Part shown: positions 8,071 to 16,866 of the stretch, piece by piece
Layout: each line of letters begins with the position of its first letter
How positions within the stretch are numbered: position 1 is the first letter of the stretch
From: Syntrophaceae bacterium
Lineage (GTDB): Bacteria > Desulfobacterota > Syntrophia > Syntrophales > UBA2185
Assembly: GCA_003153775.1 (NCBI GenBank)
Contig: PMBI01000055.1
Location: 8,366 to 53,092 of the forward strand
DNA length: 44,727 bases
Reading direction: 5' to 3'
Position numbers and translations under genes: made by a program
Notes under the pieces: model-generated
Databases searched by the model: none
The model's input: the letters and a program-made list of their open reading frames with translations, nothing else
Told to the model about the DNA's origin: nothing

Positions 8071-8547
8071 GTGAACAGACTGAAGTATCTATACTCGCAT
8101 TTTGAAGAAATGGTGAGCGCGGCCTTGCTGGCTGTTATGGCCGTGTTTGCCTTCCTTAACGTCCTCACCCGCTATTTCGTCCATTATTCCTTTGCATTCA
8201 CGGAAGAGATCGAGGTGGCCCTCCTCGTGTGGATCACCATGCTCGGTGCGGCGGCAGGCTTCCGTCGGTGCGTTCACCTGGGCTTTAATTTTCTGTCTTC
8301 AAAGATCCCGCCTGCGGGCAGGAGGTTCCTCCTGGTGATCAGTTCTCTCCTCACAATATCTTGCTTCGGCGTCCTCCTCCGCTACAGTTTGATCCAGATA
8401 CAGGATGAATTAATGCTTGCGGTCACCACGGAGTCCCTCGATATTCCCCAGTGGATTTATACCCTGGCCCTTACCGTCGGATCGCTATTGGTCATTTTCC
8501 GGGTCGTGGAGATGACAGTTAATAAGCTGAGGGGGAAGGGGGACTGA
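8071..8547 (+). CDS. dctQ: TRAP transporter small membrane subunit (DctQ family)
   Basis: A 158-residue, four-helix membrane protein of the DctQ family: an N-terminal helix after a short amphipathic lead, the RYFVHYSFAFTEEIE stretch with its conserved acidic pair, a GAAAGFRR loop, and two more helices. It forms the membrane complex with DctM that docks the loaded binding protein. Translation starts at a GTG placed directly after the dctP TAA with no gap, and its stop overlaps the dctM start, which points to translational coupling. The length is normal for the family. Confidence 0.92.
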   Translation: MNRLKYLYSHFEEMVSAALLAVMAVFAFLNVLTRYFVHYSFAFTEEIEVALLVWITMLGAAAGFRRCVHLGFNFLSSKIPPAGRRFLLVISSLLTISCFGVLLRYSLIQIQDELMLAVTTESLDIPQWIYTLALTVGSLLVIFRVVEMTVNKLRGKGD

Positions 8548-9824
8548 TGGAAGGACTTCTCCTATTCGGCCTCTTTCTCCTGATACTTTTCGCGGGTGTT
8601 CCTGTTGCTGTCGCTTTGGGAACCGTCTCCCTTTTTCTCATCTGGCTCTATAACTTAGGTATCTCGGGCGTATCTCCGAATTTCTACGCCGGTGTCGCCA
8701 AGTTTCAGCTCCTCGCTATTCCCTTCTTTATTCTGGCAGGCCTGATCATGGACCGCTGTGGCATCTCGAAAAGACTTGTTCACCTCATCAGCCTCATAAT
8801 TGGGCCCATTCACGGGGGGCTTGCTCTGGTAACTATCGTTGTTGGTTTGATCTTTGCGGGGATATCCGGCTCCGGCCCGGCGGACACGGCGGCCCTGGGA
8901 ACGATTCTCATCACAGCCATGGCGGCGAGGGGATACGCGAAGGATTTCAGCGCGGCCCTGATCGCGGCATCGGGATCGCTGGCAATTATCGTACCTCCGA
9001 GCATCGCCTTCATCATCTACGGGGTCATCACTGGCACCTCCATCCCCGCCCTATTTGCGGCAGGGGTGATCCCCGGTATCATCACCGGTCTTGTTCTTAT
9101 GATTCCCTCCTATATCATCGCAAGGAAAAGGGGCTGGAGAGGCGAGAGATGGGGGACGCTTAAAGAAATCTGGGACGCCTTCAGAGGGGCTTTCTGGGGG
9201 CTCATCGCCCCGTTCATCATCCTCGGCGGCATGTACGGCGGGATATTCACGCCGACCGAAGCGGCAGTGGTTGCCGTGTTCTATGGATTGTTCGTGGGCA
9301 TGGTCATCTACCGTGAGCTTGATTTTCGTTCCCTGTATGAACTTCTCCGCGACACCGTTCTGTCTTCCGCGGTCATCATGATCATCGTTGGGTTTGCGGG
9401 CCTCTATGCATGGACCGGCTCCACCATGGGAGTCATGGACAAGTTCTCCAGCCAGATGCTCTCCCTGTCCGCGAATCCGGCCGTGCTTCTCGTGCTGATC
9501 AACATCATGCTTCTTGTCGCCGGTATGCTCATGGATGCGATTTCCATCTACTACATTTTCCTCCCCATGCTGATCCCGCTCATCAAGGTCTTCAACTGGG
9601 ACCCAGTCTGGTTCGGCGTTGTCATGACAGTCAACCTCGCTATCGGCCAGTTGACACCGCCTGTGGCGGTGAATCTTTACGTTGTCTGCAACATCGCCAA
9701 CATATCCCTCGAAGAAGTTTCTAAAGCAGTCCTTCCCTTCATTCTTATCATGATCGTCGCGCTGGCCATCATCATTTATTTCCCCTGGCTGTCGCTGTAC
9801 CTGCCCGCGCTCTTCAAGTTGTAG
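8547..9824 (+). CDS. dctM: TRAP transporter large permease subunit (DctM family)
   Basis: A 425-residue membrane protein with about 12 hydrophobic segments, matching the DctM (IT superfamily) large subunit that carries out Na+-coupled carboxylate import. Typical pieces are the SGSGPADTAALG motif early in the protein, IIVPPSIAFIIYG in the middle, a GIFTPTEAAVVAVFYG block and the late GQLTPPVAVNLY motif. The start ATG overlaps the dctQ TGA by one base. The next gene converges with a gap of only 18 bases, and no terminator hairpin is visible between them. Confidence 0.94.
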   Translation: MEGLLLFGLFLLILFAGVPVAVALGTVSLFLIWLYNLGISGVSPNFYAGVAKFQLLAIPFFILAGLIMDRCGISKRLVHLISLIIGPIHGGLALVTIVVGLIFAGISGSGPADTAALGTILITAMAARGYAKDFSAALIAASGSLAIIVPPSIAFIIYGVITGTSIPALFAAGVIPGIITGLVLMIPSYIIARKRGWRGERWGTLKEIWDAFRGAFWGLIAPFIILGGMYGGIFTPTEAAVVAVFYGLFVGMVIYRELDFRSLYELLRDTVLSSAVIMIIVGFAGLYAWTGSTMGVMDKFSSQMLSLSANPAVLLVLINIMLLVAGMLMDAISIYYIFLPMLIPLIKVFNWDPVWFGVVMTVNLAIGQLTPPVAVNLYVVCNIANISLEEVSKAVLPFILIMIVALAIIIYFPWLSLYLPALFKL

Positions 9825-9842
9825 CGCAGCGTTCATTTTGCT

Positions 9843-10418
9843 TTAGACCAGCCGTTTTCCGAGTTCGAGGGCCTCCTTCATCAGTGATTTGTTCTTCTTG
9901 ATTTCGCCCGCGTCCATGGCGCTTCCGTAAACCATCCCGACAATGCTTGCTCCAACGTATGCATAGGCGTCCTGAAAAGTGCGGAGGGCATTGACACAGC
10001 CGGATTTGAACGGGTCAGAATCTCCGTAACTCATGGCTATGGCGATCCGTTTACCCGCAAAAGCATTTTCAGCGCGCGGGAGCAAGGCAAACGAGCGATC
10101 CATCCATAGTTTCGTCTGCGCGGACATGGTAAACCAGTAAACAGGACTCGCAATTATCCATGCATCCGATGCCAGCAACTTCTTGTAGACGATCTGCATG
10201 TCGTCATTGATGGAGCATCCTTTACTGCCTGGCTTCTGACACGCATAGCACGATTTGCAAGGCGCGATCTTCATCCCGTGTATAAAGAGAGTCTCCACTC
10301 TTGCGCCCGCGGACTCAGCTCCTTTGGCAATCGCTTCCGCCAATATGGCGCTATTGCCTTTCTTCCTGGGGCTGCCCAGTAATACGAGTACTTTCTTCAC
10401 ATCATTCTTGCGGGTCAT
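9843..10418 (-). CDS. Flavodoxin-fold NAD(P)H/FMN oxidoreductase with iron-sulfur-flavoprotein-type cysteine motif
   Basis: About 191 residues with a flavodoxin-like fold: an N-terminal beta strand and phosphate loop LGSPRKKGNS (about 14-23) that binds FMN phosphate, and the SPVYWFTMSAQTK block (about 92-104) that wraps the flavin. Cys54, Cys57, Cys60 and Cys68 form CX2CX2CX7C, matching the compact motif known to bind a 4Fe-4S cluster in the archaeal iron-sulfur flavoprotein (Isf). An electron-transfer or reductase role is likely; the partner is unknown. I start at the ATG at 10418, preceded by GGAGG six bases upstream, not at the in-frame ATG at 10436. It lies 27 bases behind the M48 protease gene on the same strand. 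Confidence 0.88.
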   Translation of the reverse strand: MTRKNDVKKVLVLLGSPRKKGNSAILAEAIAKGAESAGARVETLFIHGMKIAPCKSCYACQKPGSKGCSINDDMQIVYKKLLASDAWIIASPVYWFTMSAQTKLWMDRSFALLPRAENAFAGKRIAIAMSYGDSDPFKSGCVNALRTFQDAYAYVGASIVGMVYGSAMDAGEIKKNKSLMKEALELGKRLV

Positions 10419-10445
10419 CTTAAACCTCCATTCCAATGTGTGCTG

Positions 10446-11168
10446 TTAATGGGCATCCGGCCCTGAGTCCGGTGCTGTCTGCAGTGGCGCCTTGGTTGTC
10501 CGGCTATTTCCCAGTTTCACCATGGCTTCGAGACGCTCCTTGGTATTGGGGTGCGAATCGAGGAGACCGCCGCCCGTGGCTCCTGAGGATTTTAAGAGAA
10601 AGCGAAAGCTGTAGGCCATGGTCCCCGCGGGGTCCGGGTCGTTGGCCTTGGACAGGATATCAACGGCTTTGCTATCCGCATCGGTCTCCTGGGAGCGAGA
10701 ATAGGCAGGAAGAGCAAGCATGCCTGTGACTAACATGGCATTTGAAGCAATCAAACCTCCCACCCCCGGGATAAAAGACAAAGCGGTACGGGTCAGCTGT
10801 TCCGCGGCGATCGCCGTCTTCCTCTTGTCTGCATGACCCAGAACCTCATGGCCTATCTCATGGGCAGCCACCCCGCGAATGAGCCTCTCATCGCCCGTGT
10901 TAATCAAACCTGTACTAAAGCCGAACCTGCACTCCCCGAGAGACATGGCGTTCAGTTTTTGAGAGTCGATAAAGAAGACCTGGCAATTTCCCGGGGAACG
11001 GCCGGCGCTCCGGAGGAGGGGCACAATCTGCTCCGCGACTTTTTTGTGGGCGGGATTCTGCCAGTCAGGTTTTACGACCTTTGTCTGTGTCGCCCTCTCT
11101 CCTGCACAGCCCACAAGGGACGAGATGCAGATACATAATGCCAACCTGCGCCAGGTGGATAATGTCAT
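10446..11168 (-). CDS. M48-family zinc metalloprotease lipoprotein
   Basis: A 240-residue exported protein. A signal peptide with lipobox SLVGC gives Cys21 as the probable lipidation site, so the mature protein should be a membrane-anchored lipoprotein in the envelope. The catalytic HEIGH motif lies at 103-107, followed by a second histidine pair region (EVLGH) and a downstream QETDAD segment that supplies the third zinc ligand glutamate. This matches small M48 peptidases of the LoiP/YcaL type, which take part in outer-membrane protein quality control. The C-terminal SHPNTKERLEAM segment (SHP, then a helix) is typical as well. The ATG has AGGAG about nine bases upstream. It lies between the DapA-like gene and the flavoprotein gene, all on the same strand. 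Confidence 0.9.
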   Translation of the reverse strand: MTLSTWRRLALCICISSLVGCAGERATQTKVVKPDWQNPAHKKVAEQIVPLLRSAGRSPGNCQVFFIDSQKLNAMSLGECRFGFSTGLINTGDERLIRGVAAHEIGHEVLGHADKRKTAIAAEQLTRTALSFIPGVGGLIASNAMLVTGMLALPAYSRSQETDADSKAVDILSKANDPDPAGTMAYSFRFLLKSSGATGGGLLDSHPNTKERLEAMVKLGNSRTTKAPLQTAPDSGPDAH

Positions 11169-11254
11169 TCCCCACTTCTCCTCTTCTCCTGAAACGCGTC
11201 TGTGCGGCGGTCTTCCGAAGATAGCATTTCCTCTTTCACATTATATAGAAGATC

Positions 11255-12304
11255 TTATTCCATGTATCCTTTTTCAGGCATCAATATGTAGTGCGTCAGA
11301 ATGGCGCTGGTCGCCTCGATGACGTCATGGGGAAGGCGAATCTTTTCGTGAAGCATGGGTCCTTCTGTAGTATTTGCCGAAGGCCCGAACGCGAAAAAAT
11401 GATCGATAGCCTTGTTGGCATTGGTGAAAGGATTGCCGTAAGGCAGTGGTTGCACGAGAGCGAAGACCTCACTGACGATGCTGGTCAACTTCTCTGATAT
11501 CCCCCGTGCTTTTTCCTGATCGTTCTTTTCCAGACTTTCGATGAGAGATGAAAGATCCCGGGAAAAGCAGTTAGCCGTACTTAAAAGAAACCCGTCGTAG
11601 CAGCCGCCCGTGTCTTTGAGCCAATGCGCATAGCCGCCCTCGGCGCCCCTGACGAGATAGCTCCCGCCCTTGTAGACATCGGAAGTGGCAATGCTGTCCT
11701 GACCGCTTGAGTCCTTGAAGAAAACCAGGTTGAAATATTTCTGCACGAGCCTGGCAAAGGTTTCGGGCGCCGCTTCATTTTCCGTCACCTGAGGAAGCTG
11801 ATACAGTGCGACAGGCAGCCCCATATCGAGGACAGCGGAAAGACCCGCTTCAATTTGATGCTGCGTGAGCGACTTCCCCCGGGGTGGGCAGATCGTGAAA
11901 CCGCAAACACGATTTGCTGTCAGGATTTGGCCGGCGTCTTCTTTTCCCGCCGAATATTTTTGAAGCATCCTTATCATGCTTGAGATCGTCCGCTTCATGG
12001 TCTCAACGTCGGCTTTCAGGACACCGAGGAGGAGGCTGATCTCATGCGTCCGGGCCTGCTGTATCGCAAAGTCTGCGACTGCCATTGTTTCATCTTCCGT
12101 CAGTTCCCAGCCGTCACTGGTCGATCCAGGAATGAGAAGTCCCTTGACCCACGGGACTACATGCTTGAAATGGGCACGCATCCGGTCGAAGTCGATTGTG
12201 CCATTGCTCCTGTAGTGTGTGAGGAGAGGGCACCACAACCTGGGGATGCCGGAAGGAAAAAGCTCCTTGATTAACGCCTGGCGCTTCACTGCAATGTCAT
12301 TCAT
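11255..12304 (-). CDS. Dihydrodipicolinate synthase / N-acetylneuraminate lyase family aldolase
   Basis: A 349-residue TIM-barrel class I aldolase of the DapA/NanA family. The Schiff-base lysine is Lys197 (FFKDSSG) and the catalytic tyrosine Tyr168 (ALYQLP); their spacing matches the family. The GSTSDGWELTEDE segment (about 60-72) corresponds to the GTTGE loop of DapA. The protein is about 50 residues longer than DapA, partly through extra sequence near residues 110-145, so it is more likely a paralogue acting on another 2-oxoacid than the lysine-pathway enzyme. The substrate is not readable. The ATG is preceded by AAGGA. It is probably the first gene of the minus-strand group down to 9843 and is divergent from pstS. 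Confidence 0.85.
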   Translation of the reverse strand: MNDIAVKRQALIKELFPSGIPRLWCPLLTHYRSNGTIDFDRMRAHFKHVVPWVKGLLIPGSTSDGWELTEDETMAVADFAIQQARTHEISLLLGVLKADVETMKRTISSMIRMLQKYSAGKEDAGQILTANRVCGFTICPPRGKSLTQHQIEAGLSAVLDMGLPVALYQLPQVTENEAAPETFARLVQKYFNLVFFKDSSGQDSIATSDVYKGGSYLVRGAEGGYAHWLKDTGGCYDGFLLSTANCFSRDLSSLIESLEKNDQEKARGISEKLTSIVSEVFALVQPLPYGNPFTNANKAIDHFFAFGPSANTTEGPMLHEKIRLPHDVIEATSAILTHYILMPEKGYME

Positions 12305-12644
12305 TGAATATCCTTTCAGAGCCTGAATAATTTTGCAGGCATCCGCTGTTTATCACAGTTGTCAGTCGTGAGGCAATAGGCGTTTGGTAACCGCGGGAGC
12401 AGATTCTATTCTTCCCAGGATTAACAAATTCTTCATCCTTCTTTAACAAATCTGCAACATTTGATGTGTATTGATATAATGCATTTGGAAATGAGTCCGT
12501 CTCACAGGATTCCGTAACGGGCTTGACATTATTCACAGTGCTGAAATGCCGATCAGGTTTTTCGGTTCTTGAAAATTGGTAATAAAAGATGTCTTCTATA
12601 AATATTGAAGATAAAGTAAAATTGAATAAATGGAGGTTTTGAAA
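12305..12644. other. Divergent intergenic region carrying the pst control region
   Basis: The 340 bases between the DapA-like gene and pstS hold the tandem Pho-box promoter at 12419-12480, a leader of about 155 bases, and the pstS ribosome binding site. A second TTGACA (12521-12526) has no good -10 behind it. The minus-strand promoter of the DapA-like gene is not clear. Confidence 0.5.
12419..12480 (+). promoter_or_regulatory. Tandem Pho boxes (four 11-bp units) and -10 box of the pst operon
   Basis: Four consecutive 11-base units fill 12419-12462. Units three and four have cores CTTTAAC and CTGCAAC, each followed by an AT-rich tetramer, against the enterobacterial half-site CTGTCAT plus four AT-rich bases. 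TTAACAAAT recurs exactly 22 bases apart (12421 and 12443). A perfect TATAAT at 12475-12480 starts 12 bases after the last unit, and there is no separate -35. This is the known geometry of PhoB-activated promoters, in which phosphorylated PhoB bound to the box replaces the -35 contact. Confidence 0.75.
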
Positions 12645-13496
12645 ATGGTAAGAAAATTACTGGCGGTCTGTTTGATTTGGCTGGCTTTTGGTGCAAATCT
12701 GGCTCTTGCTGCGGAAAGTGTGGTCATCAAGGGATCCACGACGGTTCTGCCTATTGCGCAGGCGGCATTGGAGGTTCACATGAAGGCGCATCCCGGAGTG
12801 AATATATCTCTTTCCGCCGGCGGATCGGGGGACGGGATCAAGGCACTGATCGACAAGTCTACAGACATCGCGAACTCATCAAGGGAAATTAAGGATAAAG
12901 AAATCACCCTTGCCAGAGCTCACGGAGTGGAACCCGTTGCCTACACGGTTGCTATCGACGCTATCGTTCCTATCGTGCATCCGAAGAACAAAGTCAATGG
13001 ATTGACAATTGATCAACTGAGTCAAATCTATCAGGGCAAGATTACGAACTGGAAAGAGGTCGGCGGGGATAACCTCACGATTGTCGTTGTTTCGAGAGAC
13101 AGCAGCTCCGGTACATTTGAGTCCTGGGGGCACCTCGTTTTAAATAATGCCCGCGTAACTCCCAAGGCGCAGTTACAGGCGTCAAGCGGAGCGGTTGTGC
13201 AAACGGTTTCAAAAAACAGATATGCCATCGGTTATATTGGTCTCGGCTACTTGAACACGTCGGTCAAAGGTCTGACCGTCAACGGCATTACGGCCTCGGC
13301 GAAGACCGCGCTTTCCAAAGAATACCCGGTTGCAAGACCTCTCTATATGTATACGAACCGGCAACCTGCGGGTGAAACCGCAAATTTCATCAAATTTGTA
13401 CTGAGCCCTGCCGGACAGAAACTTGTTGCGAAAGAGGGGTTCGTTCCTTTGATTGCGGAAGAAATAAGGAAGCCGGCTCAGAAGGGTAAGAAATAA
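12645..13496 (+). CDS. pstS: Phosphate ABC transporter substrate-binding protein PstS
   Basis: Periplasmic phosphate-binding protein, about 283 residues. After a signal peptide (cleavage near ALA-AES), the mature protein opens with VIKGSTTVLPI. It carries the phosphate-contacting blocks SAGGSGDGI, IANSSREI and SRDSSSGTF seen in the PstS family. A downstream Ile-Tyr-Gln-Gly-Lys-Ile-Thr-Asn-Trp segment is a further hallmark. The chosen start at 12645 has GGAGG eight bases upstream; the in-frame ATG at 12630 would put this site inside the gene. First gene of pstSCAB-phoU-phoR, behind a Pho-box promoter, so expression should rise on phosphate starvation. Confidence 0.95.
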   Translation: MVRKLLAVCLIWLAFGANLALAAESVVIKGSTTVLPIAQAALEVHMKAHPGVNISLSAGGSGDGIKALIDKSTDIANSSREIKDKEITLARAHGVEPVAYTVAIDAIVPIVHPKNKVNGLTIDQLSQIYQGKITNWKEVGGDNLTIVVVSRDSSSGTFESWGHLVLNNARVTPKAQLQASSGAVVQTVSKNRYAIGYIGLGYLNTSVKGLTVNGITASAKTALSKEYPVARPLYMYTNRQPAGETANFIKFVLSPAGQKLVAKEGFVPLIAEEIRKPAQKGKK

Positions 13497-13505
13497 AAAT
13501 AAAAC

Positions 13506-14393
13506 ATGAACAGGCATCAGAAAGAAATTTTCATCAGAGGTATCTTTGCTTTTTTCGCCTTTGCATCCGTGCTTATTCTGGCGCTGATTGTCATGTTCCT
13601 GTTCCGTGAAGGATTACCCATATTCAAAGAGGTTTCCGTCGCAGATTTCCTATTCGGACAGGAATGGTATCCCACGTATGACCCTCCCGCTTACGGGATA
13701 TGGCCCTTGATTTTCGGTTCTGTGATCGTCACTGTATTCTCCTGTCTTATTGCCGTTCCGTTGGGGGTCCTTTCCGCTGTGTACATTTCTGAAATAGCGC
13801 CAGCTTCCATCAAGGATATTACGAAGTCGATAATAGAGCTCCTGGCAGGTATTCCCTCCGTAGTCCTCGGTTTCTTCGGCATGGTCGTTGTAGCCCCCTT
13901 TCTCCAGGACACTTTTGATCTCCCGACGGGTCTTAACATCGTGAATGCTTCCGTCATTCTCGCGATCATGGCGATACCTACGATTTCGAGCATCTCAGAG
14001 GATGCCCTTTATGCCGTACCTAGTGAGTTCAAGGAAGCGTCGTACGCCCTGGGTGCAACGAAATACGAAACTATAACCAAGGTCATCATGCCGGCCGCCC
14101 TGTCGGGGATTTCCACGGCCGTAATTCTGGGCATGGCAAGGGCTATAGGCGAAACCATGGTGGTGCTCATGGTTGCGGGCGGTGCGGCGGCCGTGCCGGA
14201 GAGCATCTTTGATTCTGTCAGGCCTATGCCCGCCTCCATTGCCGCGGAGATGGGCGAAGCGCCCTTCGGGAGCGGCCACTACCATGCCCTCTTTGCCATA
14301 GGCATGGTGTTGTTTTTCCTGACGCTCTTCTTTAATCTCATTGCCGATTATATCTCACAGAAATTCAAGGAAGTGGGATCAGCGACACTATAA
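13506..14393 (+). CDS. pstC: Phosphate ABC transporter permease PstC
   Basis: A 295-residue inner-membrane permease with about six helices. The PstC pattern is visible: an N-terminal helix followed by a periplasmic loop containing FGQEWYPTYDPP, then GIPSVVLGFFG, and the cytoplasmic EAA-like loop EASYALGATKYETI with the following glycine, which docks the PstB ATPase. With PstA it makes the phosphate channel. The start lies 9 bases after pstS; the ribosome binding site is weak, so translation may depend on coupling to pstS. Confidence 0.94.
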   Translation: MNRHQKEIFIRGIFAFFAFASVLILALIVMFLFREGLPIFKEVSVADFLFGQEWYPTYDPPAYGIWPLIFGSVIVTVFSCLIAVPLGVLSAVYISEIAPASIKDITKSIIELLAGIPSVVLGFFGMVVVAPFLQDTFDLPTGLNIVNASVILAIMAIPTISSISEDALYAVPSEFKEASYALGATKYETITKVIMPAALSGISTAVILGMARAIGETMVVLMVAGGAAAVPESIFDSVRPMPASIAAEMGEAPFGSGHYHALFAIGMVLFFLTLFFNLIADYISQKFKEVGSATL

Positions 14394-14414
14394 AGGGGAA
14401 CAGGAGTTTACATT

Positions 14415-15293
14415 ATGCAGGCTGCGCTCACGACATCCATGACATTTCGATATTTCAAACAGCAGGTATTTTTTACCGTCGTGCGATTGTCGGCGCTCTT
14501 GATTGCTTTAGCCTTGGGCGGTCTCATTGCTTACATCGTGGCAAATGGAATATCAGCAATTAGTTGGGATTTTCTCACCCTTCCGCCGACGGATTCCATG
14601 ACGAAGGGCGGGATCATGCCCGCCATTTTAGGTACCCTTTATCTGACAATCGGCGCAATAGCTGTTGCACTTCCTCTCGGTGTAGTCTCGGCAATCTATC
14701 TTACCGAATATGCAAAACAGGGAAGATTTGTCAGACTTGTCCGCATTGGTATAAATTGTTTGGCGGGGGTTCCATCGGTGGTCTTTGGATTGTTCGGACT
14801 CGGGTTCTTTGTTGTTTTTCTGCATTTCGGATCATGCATTCTTTCCGGAGCCTTGACCCTTGGCATACTTGTCCTGCCGACGATTATCGGGGCGTCGGAA
14901 GAAGCCTTGAAAGCGGTTCCACAGACATTCCGCGAGGCTTCACTGGCCCTGGGTGTATCTAAGTGGGAGACCATTTATAAGATCGTCTTGCCGAATGCTT
15001 TACCCGGAATACTGACAGGGTCGATCCTGGGCATCGGCAGGGCGGCCGGCGAAACAGCGCCGATTATGTTTACTGCAGCGGCATTCTTTACAGCGAAGCT
15101 TCCCAGCTCCGTCTTCGATGAAGTCATGGCTCTTCCGTACCACGTATATGTTCTTGCTACGGCGGGCACCCATATAGACCAGACGAGATCGATTCAATAT
15201 GGGACGGTGCTCGTTCTTGTCGGACTTGTGCTTGGCGTTGATCTTATCGCCATTGTCATCAGGAGTTATGTAAGGAAGAAAAAAAGGTGGTAA
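14415..15293 (+). CDS. pstA: Phosphate ABC transporter permease PstA
   Basis: A 292-residue permease partner of PstC with six predicted helices. Family features are [14 protein letters not shown] near the start of the core, [16 protein letters not shown], and the EAA-type loop [15 protein letters not shown] that contacts PstB. The ATG is preceded by CAGGAG at good spacing, 21 bases after pstC. Its stop overlaps or nearly touches the start of pstB. Confidence 0.94.
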   Translation: MQAALTTSMTFRYFKQQVFFTVVRLSALLIALALGGLIAYIVANGISAISWDFLTLPPTDSMTKGGIMPAILGTLYLTIGAIAVALPLGVVSAIYLTEYAKQGRFVRLVRIGINCLAGVPSVVFGLFGLGFFVVFLHFGSCILSGALTLGILVLPTIIGASEEALKAVPQTFREASLALGVSKWETIYKIVLPNALPGILTGSILGIGRAAGETAPIMFTAAAFFTAKLPSSVFDEVMALPYHVYVLATAGTHIDQTRSIQYGTVLVLVGLVLGVDLIAIVIRSYVRKKKRW

Positions 15294-15295
15294 TT

Positions 15296-16057
15296 GTGGA
15301 AGGCAACAGTATAATCGAATTGAAGAATGTAAATTTTTTCTATGGAAAGACCAGGGCACTGACCGATATCACCATGGATTTTAGCAAGAACCGGGTTACC
15401 GCCCTGATAGGACCATCCGGCTGCGGCAAGTCCACGTTGTTGAGAGTGCTCAATCGCATGAATGATCTCATCGATGGAACCAAGGTCGAGGGAGAAATCA
15501 TTTTTGAAGGCATAAATATTTATAAGCCTGATGTAGATCCCGTCGACATTCGGAGAAAGATCGGCATGGTTTTTCAAAAGCCCAACCCGTTTCCTAAGTC
15601 GATATTCAGCAATATAGCCTATGCCCCGAGACTTGCGGGGATCACTAAAAGGAGTGATCTGGAATTTCTTGTCGAAGAAAGCCTGAAACAGGCGGTGTTG
15701 TGGGATGAGGTAAGGGATATCCTGGGAAAATCGGCGATGACCCTCTCCGGTGGGCAGCAGCAGCGTCTCTGTATTGCCAGAGCGCTTGCCATGAAACCGG
15801 ATGTCATACTCATGGATGAGCCGACGTCGGCGCTCGATCCTATATCAACGGCGAAAATCGAAGAGCTGATCGATGAGTTGAGAAGGAATTATACCATCAT
15901 CATTGTTACTCATAACATGCAGCAGGCAGCCCGTGTTTCATCTAAGACCGGTTTTTTCTATTTAGGGAAGCTCATTGAATATAACGCCACGGAAAAAATA
16001 TTCACCAATCCGGATGTGAAACAGACGGAAGACTATATTACCGGGAGATTCGGCTGA
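15296..16057 (+). CDS. pstB: Phosphate ABC transporter ATP-binding protein PstB
   Basis: A cytoplasmic ATPase of about 253 residues that drives phosphate import. Walker A is GPSGCGKST, the ABC signature LSGGQQQR, Walker B VILMDEP, and the H-loop lies in IVTHNMQQA. The RVLNRMNDL segment after Walker A and the C-terminal [15 protein letters not shown] are typical of PstB. I prefer the GTG at 15296, with AAGG spaced properly in front; a GTG at 15287 overlapping the end of pstA is the alternative and would add three residues. Confidence 0.95.
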   Translation: MEGNSIIELKNVNFFYGKTRALTDITMDFSKNRVTALIGPSGCGKSTLLRVLNRMNDLIDGTKVEGEIIFEGINIYKPDVDPVDIRRKIGMVFQKPNPFPKSIFSNIAYAPRLAGITKRSDLEFLVEESLKQAVLWDEVRDILGKSAMTLSGGQQQRLCIARALAMKPDVILMDEPTSALDPISTAKIEELIDELRRNYTIIIVTHNMQQAARVSSKTGFFYLGKLIEYNATEKIFTNPDVKQTEDYITGRFG

Positions 16058-16172
16058 TCAAGGGATGGCAGGATTTCTCCCCGTCTGCGCAGGGACAGAG
16101 ATCGAAATGAGAAAGCGGAAATTGTTAGAACGATAAATCGCCGAGGATGATCTAAAGGCATGGAGATGACAA

Positions 16173-16856
16173 ATGGCTGAAAAAAAGCACACAAGCACCC
16201 ACTATGAAAAAGAACTTCGGGACATCAAGGAATGTCTTATATATTTAGGCGCCCTCGTAGAAAAGGCAATAGAATTTGCAACAGAAGCCCTTGTCGACAG
16301 GAATACGGAACTGGCCCACAAGGTAATCTGCGATGACAATACGATCGATCAGCTTGATGTGGAAATCGAGGAAAAGTGTATCCGTATACTGGCCTTGAGG
16401 CAGCCGACGGCGAGGGACCTGAGATACATCACAACGGCCATTAAAATCAATGGACATCTGGAGAGGATCGGCGACATGGCGGCTAATATTGCTGAAAAAG
16501 CTATTCTCTTAAGTGAGGAACCGCCGATGAAGCCCTATATAGATATTCCCCGGATGGCGGAAATTGCCCGGCGAATGATAAAGGAAAGCCTCGATGCCCT
16601 GGTTAATGAAGATACTGATCTGGCGCGTAAAGTACGGATGGAGGATGAAACCATCGATAACCTCAACGAACAGGTTTTCCGGGAACTCCTCACCTTCATG
16701 TTGGAAGATCCCAAAAAGATCCATAGAGCTCTCATAATTATGCAGATCTCCAAGAGCCTCGAGAGGATTTCCGATCATGCCGTGGGTATTGCAGACATGG
16801 TCATGTATATGGTGACGGGAAAGATTGTCAGGCACGAACCATCCTGCAAGGTTTAG
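16173..16856 (+). CDS. phoU: Phosphate signalling protein PhoU
   Basis: A 227-residue, all-helical cytoplasmic protein made of two PhoU repeats. Each carries the metal-binding type motif: LERIGDMAANIAE in the first (about 95-107) and LERISDHAVGIAD in the second. PhoU links the Pst transporter to the PhoR kinase and damps the Pho response when phosphate is plentiful. The ATG has GGAG eight bases upstream. A gap of about 115 bases separates it from pstB; no terminator or promoter stands out there. Confidence 0.95.
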   Translation: MAEKKHTSTHYEKELRDIKECLIYLGALVEKAIEFATEALVDRNTELAHKVICDDNTIDQLDVEIEEKCIRILALRQPTARDLRYITTAIKINGHLERIGDMAANIAEKAILLSEEPPMKPYIDIPRMAEIARRMIKESLDALVNEDTDLARKVRMEDETIDNLNEQVFRELLTFMLEDPKKIHRALIIMQISKSLERISDHAVGIADMVMYMVTGKIVRHEPSCKV

Positions 16857-16866
16857 GAGCGACTGA

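Noticed and set aside
9051-9836. 261-codon minus-strand open frame opposite dctM
   Set aside because: Extremely His/Asp/Glu-rich translation typical of the antisense of a membrane protein gene; dctM on the other strand is certain.
12297-12536. 79-codon minus-strand open frame over the Pho boxes
   Set aside because: Overlaps the promoter of pstS and the start of the DapA-like gene; no ribosome binding site.
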